Assembly (NCBI GenBank): GCA_029933125.1 | Contig: JAOZOU010000004.1 | Coordinates: forward strand, 280,133 to 344,132 | Direction: 5' to 3' | Source: a bacterium | Lineage (GTDB): Bacteria > Arandabacterota > Arandabacteria > Arandabacterales > Arandabacteraceae | DNA length: 64,000 nt | Translations under genes and position numbers: made by a program | Shown: in pieces, positions 26,028 to 34,017 of the stretch | How the letters are laid out: the number at the start of each line of letters is the position of its first letter | How positions within the stretch are numbered: position 1 is the stretch's first letter | The notes under the pieces: model-generated | Told to the model about the DNA's origin: nothing | What the model saw: the letters and a program-made list of their open reading frames with translations, nothing else | Database searches by the model: none

Positions 26028-26057
26028 ATTCTATACAACTTTAGTCCAGAAAGTCAA
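26028..26057 (-). promoter_or_regulatory. Promoter of the 6S-like RNA
   Basis: Minus strand TTGACT (26057-26052), then TATAGA after 16 bases (26035-26030) or TAGAAT after 18 (26033-26028). The start is predicted at about 26022, exactly at the closing helix. Confidence 0.65.
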
Positions 26058-26199
26058 CCCATGAACTTGCGGCGGGCATTGAGGGCGGGGGGTCAATCGG
26101 CTTCATTGAACTCTGCAGAGATGTATATCTTATTGTACAACAAAGTATTGGAGAGCTTATTTACAGTTTTACATGATGTGGATAAGTCGGCCACTCCAC

Positions 26200-26228
26200 T
26201 TGCGAATGGCGGCGATACTCCTTATAAT
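26200..26228 (+). promoter_or_regulatory. uvrA promoter
   Basis: TTGCGA (26200-26205), 17 bases, TATAAT (26223-26228), 41 bases before the uvrA ATG. I see no LexA-type palindrome over it. Confidence 0.6.
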
Positions 26229-26269
26229 GTGACTTCGGACCCCAAGCGAGACGACGCTGGTGACATGAG

Positions 26270-29020
26270 ATGAATGCTATAGTGGTAAAGGGTGCGCGGC
26301 AGCATAACCTGCGGAATATCAACCTCAAGATCCCTCACCGCAAGATAACGGTTATTACGGGTGTTAGTGGCTCGGGCAAATCGAGCCTTGCTTTTGATAC
26401 AATATATGCGGAGGGCCAGCGTAGGTATGTTGAATCCCTTTCAACTTACGCTCGGCAATTCCTTGAGCGGATCGCTCGTCCTGATGTTGATGAGATCCAG
26501 GGTTTACCTCCGGCTGTAGCTGTTCAACAAACAAACCCAACCAAGACATCGCGTTCAACAGTTGGTACTGCAACTGAGATCTACGATCTCCTCAGGCTTC
26601 TGTTTGCCAGGATCGGAGTTATCCATTGTGACATATGCGAAGTCCCTATCAAGCGCGGTGGTACCCAGGAAGCTGTAGAACTCGCATTTAGGGTGGCTCG
26701 AGGCGATATGATTCTCATAGGTTGTCCCTATAAGATCATCTCCCCCGAAGCCTTGAAAACAAGTCTGCTCTCCCTTGGATTTGCCCGTATCCTAAAGGAA
26801 GGCAAGGTGTCTGAGATAGATGCCATCGACGAGAAGGCTATGAAGCCTGGGGAGACAATTGTTATCATAATCGACCGCCTGACCGTCAGGGAAGATAACC
26901 GATCACGTATCGCCGAATCTGTTGATCTTGCCCTCTCAATGAGCAAAGATGGCGAGGCAAGAATTTTCACGCCAGAAGGTAAGGCACATCGCATCTTCGG
27001 AGGCCTAAGATGTCCTCAGTGCGGCCTTACGTATGAAGCCCCTTCGCCTCTTCTCTTCTCTTTCAACAGCCCACATGGTGCCTGCCCTGAGTGCCGGGGC
27101 TTCGGAAACAAGCTCGAATTTGACTTGAATCTGATTGTTCCCAATAAGGATCGCACCCTTGAGGGTGACGCCATTGAGCCCTGGGCAAGATCTCAATTCA
27201 CATATTTCAAACAGTGGATGTTGCGAACATGCCGAGCCCAAGGTGTTCCTACTACAGTAGCATTCAAAAGGCTCACCGAGGAGCAGCAAGAGCTCGTTTT
27301 ATATGGGCATGGTCGCTTTCCGGGTGTCATAGGTTTCCTTGAGCGTATGCGTGCTAAGGGCTATAAGGCATACGCTCGTTTCTTTGCGAAGAGGTATATG
27401 AGTTTGAGGGACTGCCCGAGATGTGGAGGGGCACGTCTTAGACCTGAGGCTCTCAGAGTGAAAATAAGTGGTAAGAATATAGCTGAAGTCTCTGCACTCG
27501 ATATTGCAGGACTTAGAGCCTTCTTCGATAATCTAAAGCTAAGCCAAAGCCAGCAGACAGTGGCAGCCGACATCCTCAGGGAGATAAACTCCCGCATTGC
27601 CTATCTTATCGATGTGGGTCTCGACTATCTTACTCTCGATCGACCTTCGAAGACGCTTTCAGGGGGAGAGGCCCAGCGAATCAATCTTTCAAGTGCTCTT
27701 GGAGCGGGCCTAACTGGAACGCTCTATGTGTTGGATGAACCCACAATTGGCCTTCATGCGCGTGACACTGGAAGATTGCTTGATGTCCTGCGGAAGCTAG
27801 CTTTGCATGGCAACACAGTGCTTGTTGTCGAGCATGATCCTCAGGTCATCCGTTCGAGCGACTATGTGATTGACCTTGGACCTGGAGCAGGCGCTAACGG
27901 TGGACAAGTGCTTTACAGAGGAAGACCTGATGATCTTAGCAAGTCAAGGAGGTCACTTACAGGAAAATATCTTGCTGGTAAGCTAAAGATCCGCTGCGAA
28001 AGCAGGCAAACCAAACATGGGTCAGCCTATCTCCTCATCAGGAATGCAACGGAGCACAACCTCAAAGGCATAGATGTTCGCATACCACTATATTCGCTTG
28101 TATGTGTGACAGGCGTCTCGGGATCTGGCAAGAGTACACTCGTAGAGGATGTTCTCTATAATGCCATCAAGGCGCGCTCAAGTGCAGTTGAACACATTGG
28201 AAGCCACGATGGAATCGATGGTATGGAACAGATAAGGGACGTAGTCCTCGTTGATCAATCGCCTATAGGAAAGACACCAAAAGCCAATCCTATCACTTAT
28301 GTCAAAGGATTCGATGCTATAAGGGCAGTCTTTGCGAGCACACGTGAGGCAAGATCACGTGGATACAGTCGTTCAACTTTTTCATTCAATCTCGCTGAGG
28401 GGCGTTGTGATGTCTGCGCAGGTGAGGGAGCTCTCAAGATAGAAATGCACTTCATGGCTGACATCTATGTGCCCTGTGAGGAATGTCAGGGCAAGCGCTA
28501 TAAGAAGACAGTGCTTGAGGTGACATATCGCGGAAAATCGATTAGTGACGTGCTCGATTTGACAGTCGATGAAGCCATAGAGCTCTTCAAGCACGAATCG
28601 CGTGTGCTCCCACCGCTATATCTTCTCAAGGAGGTTGGACTTGGATACATAAAGCTCGGGCAGCCGGCTAACACCCTATCTGGAGGTGAGGCACAGCGAC
28701 TCAAGATTGCTAGAGAGATTGCACGAACCGATGGCAGTCGCATCCTCTACATAATGGATGAACCTACAACCGGTCTTCATCTGCATGACATTGCCAATCT
28801 TGTCAGGGTGCTGCGGAAGCTTGTTCAAAGCGGAAATACGGTTGTCGTGATTGAGCATAATCTTGAAGTCATCAAGTGCGCCGATCACATCATTGATCTC
28901 GGACCTGAAGGTGGAGAGAAGGGTGGGGAGATAGTAGCCCAAGGTACACCTCATGAGATTGCGAAGTGCAAGTGCTCCTATACAGGTCAGCTGCTTCGCG
29001 CAGTGCTGGCTCACGCTTAG
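26270..29020 (+). CDS. uvrA: UvrABC system protein A
   Basis: A 916-residue damage-recognition ATPase of nucleotide excision repair. It has two ABC ATPase halves: Walker A GVSGSGKSSLAF near residue 31 and GVSGSGKSTLVED in the second half. The ABC signatures are LSGGEAQRINLSSALGAGL and LSGGEAQRLKIAREIA, with Walker B YVLDEPTIGLH and YIMDEPTTGLH. Zinc-finger cysteines occur at CDICEVP, CPQCGLTY, CPECRGFG, CPRCGG, CDVCAGEG and CEECQGKRY. The length is close to the usual 940. uvrB and uvrC are not in the window. Confidence 0.97.
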   Translation: MNAIVVKGARQHNLRNINLKIPHRKITVITGVSGSGKSSLAFDTIYAEGQRRYVESLSTYARQFLERIARPDVDEIQGLPPAVAVQQTNPTKTSRSTVGTATEIYDLLRLLFARIGVIHCDICEVPIKRGGTQEAVELAFRVARGDMILIGCPYKIISPEALKTSLLSLGFARILKEGKVSEIDAIDEKAMKPGETIVIIIDRLTVREDNRSRIAESVDLALSMSKDGEARIFTPEGKAHRIFGGLRCPQCGLTYEAPSPLLFSFNSPHGACPECRGFGNKLEFDLNLIVPNKDRTLEGDAIEPWARSQFTYFKQWMLRTCRAQGVPTTVAFKRLTEEQQELVLYGHGRFPGVIGFLERMRAKGYKAYARFFAKRYMSLRDCPRCGGARLRPEALRVKISGKNIAEVSALDIAGLRAFFDNLKLSQSQQTVAADILREINSRIAYLIDVGLDYLTLDRPSKTLSGGEAQRINLSSALGAGLTGTLYVLDEPTIGLHARDTGRLLDVLRKLALHGNTVLVVEHDPQVIRSSDYVIDLGPGAGANGGQVLYRGRPDDLSKSRRSLTGKYLAGKLKIRCESRQTKHGSAYLLIRNATEHNLKGIDVRIPLYSLVCVTGVSGSGKSTLVEDVLYNAIKARSSAVEHIGSHDGIDGMEQIRDVVLVDQSPIGKTPKANPITYVKGFDAIRAVFASTREARSRGYSRSTFSFNLAEGRCDVCAGEGALKIEMHFMADIYVPCEECQGKRYKKTVLEVTYRGKSISDVLDLTVDEAIELFKHESRVLPPLYLLKEVGLGYIKLGQPANTLSGGEAQRLKIAREIARTDGSRILYIMDEPTTGLHLHDIANLVRVLRKLVQSGNTVVVIEHNLEVIKCADHIIDLGPEGGEKGGEIVAQGTPHEIAKCKCSYTGQLLRAVLAHA

Positions 29021-29023
29021 GGC

Positions 29024-29050
29024 TTGACTAAGAATGAAGTAATTGATAAT
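29024..29050 (+). promoter_or_regulatory. Possible promoter for tRNA-Trp
   Basis: TTGACT (29024-29029), 15 bases, GATAAT (29045-29050). The short spacer lowers confidence. Confidence 0.35.
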
Positions 29051-29069
29051 CTCACAAATGGGAACTCGG

Positions 29070-29091
29070 GGACCCTAAGGGTGCTGGGTCC
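29070..29091 (+). repeat. Hairpin between uvrA and tRNA-Trp
   Basis: GGACCC (29070-29075) and GGGTCC (29086-29091) with a ten-base loop. It may end uvrA transcription or lie in the tRNA precursor leader. Confidence 0.4.
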
Positions 29092-29111
29092 TCAACCAGA
29101 GATGACACTGT

Positions 29112-29188
29112 AGGCGTGTAGCTCAACTGGCTAGAGCACCGGTCTCCAAAACCGGGGGTTGCGGGTTCGAGTCCTGCCACGCCTGCCA
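29112..29188 (+). tRNA. tRNA-Trp (anticodon CCA)
   Basis: A 77-base cloverleaf with acceptor AGGCGTG/CACGCCT, D-arm TAGCTCAACTGGCTAGAGCA, anticodon stem CCGGT/ACCGG with CCA at 29146-29148, and T-arm GCGGGTTCGAGTCCTGC. The discriminator is G73, the Trp identity base. The 3' CCA is encoded. Confidence 0.95.
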
Positions 29189-29219
29189 TCTTTCTTGATC
29201 CCTTCTGCCATGATAGTCC

Positions 29220-29249
29220 TTGACTCTATCGGGAAAAATGATATAGAAT
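29220..29249 (+). promoter_or_regulatory. Promoter for the subtilase gene, long leader
   Basis: TTGACT (29220-29225), then TATAGA after 16 (29242-29247) or TAGAAT after 18 (29244-29249). The start near 29256 leaves a leader of about 187 bases before the ATG at 29443. I could not identify a riboswitch class in it. Confidence 0.6.
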
Positions 29250-29442
29250 AGTGCGCGTGCGGGAGAACCTGAGCGGGGAACGGCACATCAACCCTCCAAT
29301 CTTTGTAGCCGAGCTTCTGCCGATTTGGATGTGGAGTTCCTCTCCGGTTGTTTCTGTCTCTCGCCACTCTCCGAGGGGGTGATGCCTGGCAATAATAGCG
29401 AGTTGTTTCACCAAGGTCTTCCAATCACAGGGGGGAGTGAGA

Positions 29443-31818
29443 ATGAAGACACGCACGATAGCATTTATGTTTGTTGCTACCCTGATCCTTACACAGACTG
29501 TCCTGGCGGGTGACATCGAGCAACACTTCGCTAATCACCTGGCCAGCATCGGTGATAACGATTTCGCTTCAGCCATAATCTACCTGCGCGATCGTCCTAA
29601 CATAAGGGCACTTGATAAGGAGCTCCAGAGAGAGCATGCCCCTCTTGCGGTAAGGCATATGCGCGTTATTGAGACTCTCAAACAGGCTGCCGAGAGATCC
29701 CAGCCCGCACTTCTAAACTATCTTGAGGCAAGGAAGCGAGAAGGAAGTGTGAAAGGCTATACTCCCTATTGGTTAGCAAACATGGTTGTTGTATCTGCAA
29801 CCAAGGCTGAGCTCGAGAGGATCGCCAAACGTACAGATGTTGAAGCAATCGAAGCAAACTTCAGGGCGACGCTAATTGAGCAAGCCGGCAAACCCTATCT
29901 CGGTTCCCCAACGGCTGGCATAGGTGTGACCAACAGCTTGATGGCAATCAATGCTGATCGTGTCTGGTATGAGCTTGGAATCACAGGATCTGGAACCCTT
30001 GTAGCAAATCTTGATACTGGTGTGGACGGCTCTCATCCAGCCCTCAGCGCACGATGGCGTGGTAACTGGCATCCGTGGAATGAGTGCTGGCGTGATGCCC
30101 TCGGGACAGGAACCACTTTTCCAACTGACACCCATGGTCATGGCACACACACTATGGGGACGATGTGTGGCGCAGATCATGTGACGGGCGATACGGTTGG
30201 TGTTGCCTTTGATGCCCTCTGGATCGCAGACAATGCAATAAATCAGAGTGTAGGTCCTGAGTTCGACAACGACGTTCTTGACGCTTTCCAGTGGTTTGCG
30301 GACCCTGATGGAAATCCTGAGACCACTGACGATGTCCCCGACGTCGTCCAGAACTCGTGGGGGATCGACTCCCGCTTTGGTTACGATTACCAAGACTGTG
30401 ACTATCGCTGGCAAGAAGCCATTGAGAATTGCGAAGCCGCAGGGGTTGTTGTTGTCTTTAGCGCTGGAAATGAAGGACCGTCAGCCCAGACACTCCGGTC
30501 ACCTGCCACAATTTGCAATACTCCAACGGTCAATTTTTCAGTCGGAGCTGTCGACTGTGAAAACTATGGATGGCCTTATCCCATTGCTTCCTTTAGCAGT
30601 CGCGGGCCATCTGACTGTGACGGGGTAAGCATAAAGCCAGAAGTTTCTGCTCCAGGCGTTGATGTCTATTCCACTTATCCAGGTGGGAGCTATGTTCGCA
30701 TGAGTGGAACTTCAATGGCTGGACCCCATGTTTCAGGTGTTGTTGCGTTGATGCGTCAGGCAAACCCTGATGCAGATGTGCAAACCATCAAACAGATCCT
30801 TATGGAAACGGCTCGCGATCTTGGGACCGCAGGTGAGGACAATACATACGGCTGGGGTGTAATAGATGCTTACCAGGCTGTGCTTGCCGTCATGTCACCA
30901 GATACGATCCCGCCTAGTGTGGCCGTTCTGGATCCAAATGGTGGCGAGACCCTCACAGCTGGCACAACCTATACGATTCGGTGGGATGCAAGTGACGATC
31001 GGGGTGTTGCTAGCACAAGTATCTATTACTCCTATGACGGTGGCTCGAGTTATTCCCTCATTGATAGCCTCTCAGGCAATCCTGGCTCATATGATTGGAC
31101 AGTGCCTGACACACCTTCAGCAATGTGCCTTGTAAAAGTGTTTGCCTACGATGCAGCAGCAAATCTCAGCTGGGATACCTCTGATGGCTACTTCACAGTT
31201 GAAACAGCTCCGGGCCCATATGTTTGGGTAAAGAGCATTGATCTTGTACTGGTAACCCGAGGAAAGAATACCTATGCTCAGGCGAAGGTGCTTGTCCTTG
31301 ACCAGGACAGCAGTCCCGTGGCAAGAGCCGAAGTCCACAGTCACTGGGACGGTATTACTCATGACTCGGATGTATTTACAACCAAGCGCAAAGGAACAGG
31401 TTCATGTACATCCGATAAGGTAAAACAACCAAGTGGATGGTGGTATTACTATGTGGACGATGTGGTAAAGGATGGCTATACCTTCCGCAGTGATCTTGGT
31501 GAGACATCGGATGCCATCTATGTCGGATCTGCTCTGTTTTCCCAACCAAGTGGAGAGATGCTTAGCGTCGAGAAGCCAGGCTCTGAACCTACCTTTGTCC
31601 TCAATATCGCAAGAGATTCCTACGCTTCGTTTGTTATCTATAATGTGATGGGACAGAGGGTGAGAACGCTACTTGATAGGGTTATGGTGCCAGGGCAGAT
31701 CACGGTAACGTGGGACGGAACAGATGACAATGGAAGAAGCGTACCAAACGGAATCTACTTCTATCGTGCAGTAAGCGGTGGTGAGATCGTAACAAGTAAG
31801 TTTATCCTTGCAAAGTAG
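29443..31818 (+). CDS. Exported S8 (subtilisin-like) serine peptidase with C-terminal FlgD-like domain
   Basis: A 791-residue secreted protease. After a signal peptide (RTIAFMFVATLILTQTVLAG) comes an inhibitor-like propeptide (about residues 40-150). The catalytic domain follows with Asp in LDTGVDGSHP, His in DTHGHGTHTMG and Ser in SGTSMAGPHVSG. Ig-like repeats and a C-terminal FlgD-type Ig domain (VTWDGTDDNGRSVPNGIYFY) follow. The same tail occurs in the Ig protein at 50064-51596, so it may be a surface-sorting or anchoring module in this organism. I choose ATG 29443, because GGGGGGAG lies at 29429-29436; a GTG at 29437 is too close to that site. Confidence 0.93.
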   Translation: MKTRTIAFMFVATLILTQTVLAGDIEQHFANHLASIGDNDFASAIIYLRDRPNIRALDKELQREHAPLAVRHMRVIETLKQAAERSQPALLNYLEARKREGSVKGYTPYWLANMVVVSATKAELERIAKRTDVEAIEANFRATLIEQAGKPYLGSPTAGIGVTNSLMAINADRVWYELGITGSGTLVANLDTGVDGSHPALSARWRGNWHPWNECWRDALGTGTTFPTDTHGHGTHTMGTMCGADHVTGDTVGVAFDALWIADNAINQSVGPEFDNDVLDAFQWFADPDGNPETTDDVPDVVQNSWGIDSRFGYDYQDCDYRWQEAIENCEAAGVVVVFSAGNEGPSAQTLRSPATICNTPTVNFSVGAVDCENYGWPYPIASFSSRGPSDCDGVSIKPEVSAPGVDVYSTYPGGSYVRMSGTSMAGPHVSGVVALMRQANPDADVQTIKQILMETARDLGTAGEDNTYGWGVIDAYQAVLAVMSPDTIPPSVAVLDPNGGETLTAGTTYTIRWDASDDRGVASTSIYYSYDGGSSYSLIDSLSGNPGSYDWTVPDTPSAMCLVKVFAYDAAANLSWDTSDGYFTVETAPGPYVWVKSIDLVLVTRGKNTYAQAKVLVLDQDSSPVARAEVHSHWDGITHDSDVFTTKRKGTGSCTSDKVKQPSGWWYYYVDDVVKDGYTFRSDLGETSDAIYVGSALFSQPSGEMLSVEKPGSEPTFVLNIARDSYASFVIYNVMGQRVRTLLDRVMVPGQITVTWDGTDDNGRSVPNGIYFYRAVSGGEIVTSKFILAK

Positions 31819-31847
31819 AGGTTCTCTAACTGGATCTCTAGGCCAAG

Positions 31848-31875
31848 AAGCGGGAGTTTTCATGAACTCCCGCTT
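31848..31875 (+). terminator. Terminator after the subtilase gene
   Basis: Perfect 11-bp stem AAGCGGGAGTT / AACTCCCGCTT with loop TTCATG, 29 bases after the stop, followed by a short pyrimidine-rich stretch. Confidence 0.7.
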
Positions 31876-31894
31876 TGCCCTTCTTTCGACGGAC

Positions 31895-31923
31895 TTGTTT
31901 TTCTCACTCGGCTAACGTATGCT
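31895..31923 (+). promoter_or_regulatory. Possible promoter for the aldo/keto reductase operon
   Basis: TTGTTT (31895-31900), 17 bases, TATGCT (31918-31923). Matches are modest; TATTAT just downstream is an alternative -10 box. Confidence 0.35.
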
Positions 31924-31985
31924 ATTATCACTCTGGACAGATTATCATACACCTGAAGAAACGGGATCTTGGCAGGTAAGGTGAG

Positions 31986-33011
31986 ATGGTTGAAATGAGA
32001 AGGCTGGGAAGAACAAGCCTTGAGGTTTCCCTAATCGGATTTGGCGGGATACCCATCATGCGTGTCTCCCGTGATGTGGCAACTCAAGCGATAATCCGAG
32101 CCCTCGAGCTCGGGATTAATTTCATTGACACAGCTCGCGGGTATGGCGACAGCGAGGCGAAAATAGGAGCTGCTCTCAAGCGCGCCAAAGCCAAGCCAAT
32201 CATTGCTTCGAAATCTCCCAAGCGCGATCGCAGTGGGATGCTTTCCGATTTTGCTCAAAGCCAGCGTGAGCTTGGCATGGATTACATAGATATCTATCAG
32301 ATCCATTGTGTGAATAAGTTCGATGAATATGAGAAAGCCATGGGTAAGGACGGAGCTTACGGGGCTCTTGAGAGGCTGCGTGGTGAGGGGCGTATAGGAT
32401 TCATCGGCATGACAAGCCATAATCTCGAGATCATTAGGGAAGCGATATTGTCTGAGAAATTTGACACGATCCAAATCCTTTTCAATTTTCTCGAACCCGA
32501 AGCCGCTGATGAAGTTATTCCTTTGGCTCTTAAGCATGACCTAGGCATTATAGCTATGAAACCTTTTGCTGGGGGATGCATTGAGGATTACGCATTGGCG
32601 TTGAAATTTGTTATCTCACATCCCTCTGTGGTGGCCATACCTGGTATGGCTGATGAAGGTGAAGTAAGACTTAACGTCGAGGTCGCTAGCAAGCCAGTGG
32701 TCCTATCCAGTGATGACACAAGAAGAATGGATGAGATAAAGACGAGTGTTGGGAAGCAATATTGTCGGAGATGTGATTATTGTCAGCCTTGTCCCGAGGG
32801 CATTCCAATTTCCTTTGCTCTTCACATACAAAGCATAAGAAAGCGCATAGGCGATGAGATGATGCGATCGGAAACCTATGCGGATCTCTTGTCAAAGGTT
32901 GAGGCATGTGAGCAGTGTGGTAAGTGTGAGGAGAGATGCCCCTTTGAGTTACCTGTGATGGATCTGGTGGCTAAAGCCCGTGACATCCTTTCTCAAGTTT
33001 TAGGGCAATGA
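31986..33011 (+). CDS. Aldo/keto reductase with C-terminal Fe-S cluster motifs
   Basis: A 341-residue protein. Residues 1-265 form an AKR TIM barrel, with the Asp and Tyr region NFIDTARGYGDSE, the catalytic Lys in IIASKSP and a His in MTSHN. The C-terminal 80 residues add ferredoxin-like motifs: CRRCDYCQPCPEGI and CEQCGKCEERCPFELPV. This architecture is common in anaerobes, where an Fe-S-linked electron donor may replace NADPH. The start is ATG 31986 or ATG 31995, with AAGGTGAG just upstream fitting the second better. It is first in an operon with a PP-loop ATPase and a CCA transferase. Confidence 0.85.
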   Translation: MVEMRRLGRTSLEVSLIGFGGIPIMRVSRDVATQAIIRALELGINFIDTARGYGDSEAKIGAALKRAKAKPIIASKSPKRDRSGMLSDFAQSQRELGMDYIDIYQIHCVNKFDEYEKAMGKDGAYGALERLRGEGRIGFIGMTSHNLEIIREAILSEKFDTIQILFNFLEPEAADEVIPLALKHDLGIIAMKPFAGGCIEDYALALKFVISHPSVVAIPGMADEGEVRLNVEVASKPVVLSSDDTRRMDEIKTSVGKQYCRRCDYCQPCPEGIPISFALHIQSIRKRIGDEMMRSETYADLLSKVEACEQCGKCEERCPFELPVMDLVAKARDILSQVLGQ

Positions 33012-33018
33012 GGGCAAG

Positions 33019-34017
33019 ATGGCGAAACGGAGGGTCAAAGCCGTTTGTTTGCTATCAGGCGGAGTTGACAGTTCCCTGGCAGCATTATTGTTGAAAGAGC
33101 AAGGAATCCAAGTCATAGGACTGAATTTCGTGCTGCCCTTTGAGGAGATATTCAAACTGCATGCTGAGACAGCAGCTATGAGAATTGCAACTCAGATTGG
33201 CATTCACCTTAAGATTTTGACGATGGATGAAGACTATGTCGAAATTCTTCGCAATCCTCCCCATGGTTATGGAAGTCAGGTTAATCCCTGCATCGATTGC
33301 CACATCTACATGTTTCGCAAGGCCCGAGGAGTGATGGAAGAGGAGGGTGCAGATTTTGTTGCCACAGGTGAAGTTCTGGGGCAAAGACCCATGTCCCAAC
33401 GCCGCGATGCTCTACGGGTGATTGAGAAGGAAAGTGGGCTGGATGGCTATCTCCTGAGACCCCTTTCAGCCCTTCTTCTTGAGCCAACGGTACCTGAGAA
33501 GGCAGGACTTGTTGACCGTGAAAGACTCCTTGGCTTTCGTGGAAGGTCACGTAAGGAGATTCTCAACGTAGCGCGTAGTAAGGGACTCACGCACTTCACG
33601 AGTCCTGCTGGAGGGTGTCTCTTTACGGATCCAGGTTTTGCCAAGCGCGTCAGGGATTTGATCGAGCACAACATGCTTTCGCTTAGGGAGCTTAGACGCC
33701 TTGCTCTCGGGAGACACATGCGACTCGATGGTGCCAAACTCATAGTTGGACGCAATGGGAGCGAAAATGCTTTGCTTGTCAAGCTAAGCTATCCCGGAGA
33801 CATCGTGCTTCGATCACTTAGCATTCCTGGGCCTACTGCTATCCTCACGGGCAAGGGTGCTGAGGCGAATGTCGAGATGGCTGCAGCCATTGTGGCTCGC
33901 TATAGTGATGCTCAACCTGATCAGATGGTTAAGGTTGAAATAAGGAAGGATGAGGCGAGATACGAGATTACCAGGCCACCTCTTGAGGAGTCACGAGTAG
34001 CAGAGTTGTTGATATGA
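33019..34017 (+). CDS. PP-loop ATPase, MnmA/ThiI-like, probably tRNA thiolation
   Basis: A 332-residue protein. The PP-loop SGGVDSSLAA near residue 14 binds ATP to adenylate a substrate, as in tRNA-thiolating and related enzymes. NPCIDCHIYMF and SPAGGCLFTDP provide cysteines where thiouridylases carry catalytic cysteines. The C-terminal half differs from MnmA and resembles an uncharacterised MnmA-like group found in anaerobes. The overlap by four bases with the CCA tRNA nucleotidyltransferase gene supports a role in tRNA maturation. The modified position cannot be given. Confidence 0.7.
   Translation: MAKRRVKAVCLLSGGVDSSLAALLLKEQGIQVIGLNFVLPFEEIFKLHAETAAMRIATQIGIHLKILTMDEDYVEILRNPPHGYGSQVNPCIDCHIYMFRKARGVMEEEGADFVATGEVLGQRPMSQRRDALRVIEKESGLDGYLLRPLSALLLEPTVPEKAGLVDRERLLGFRGRSRKEILNVARSKGLTHFTSPAGGCLFTDPGFAKRVRDLIEHNMLSLRELRRLALGRHMRLDGAKLIVGRNGSENALLVKLSYPGDIVLRSLSIPGPTAILTGKGAEANVEMAAAIVARYSDAQPDQMVKVEIRKDEARYEITRPPLEESRVAELLI

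Noticed and set aside
25959-26273. Plus-strand frame of about 104 codons before uvrA
   Set aside because: It crosses the minus-strand 6S-like gene and the uvrA promoter, lacks a ribosome site and shows no domain.
29325-29513. 62-codon frame in the leader of the subtilase gene
   Set aside because: It overlaps the subtilase start out of frame and has no family match; its ribosome site would be the one used by the subtilase.
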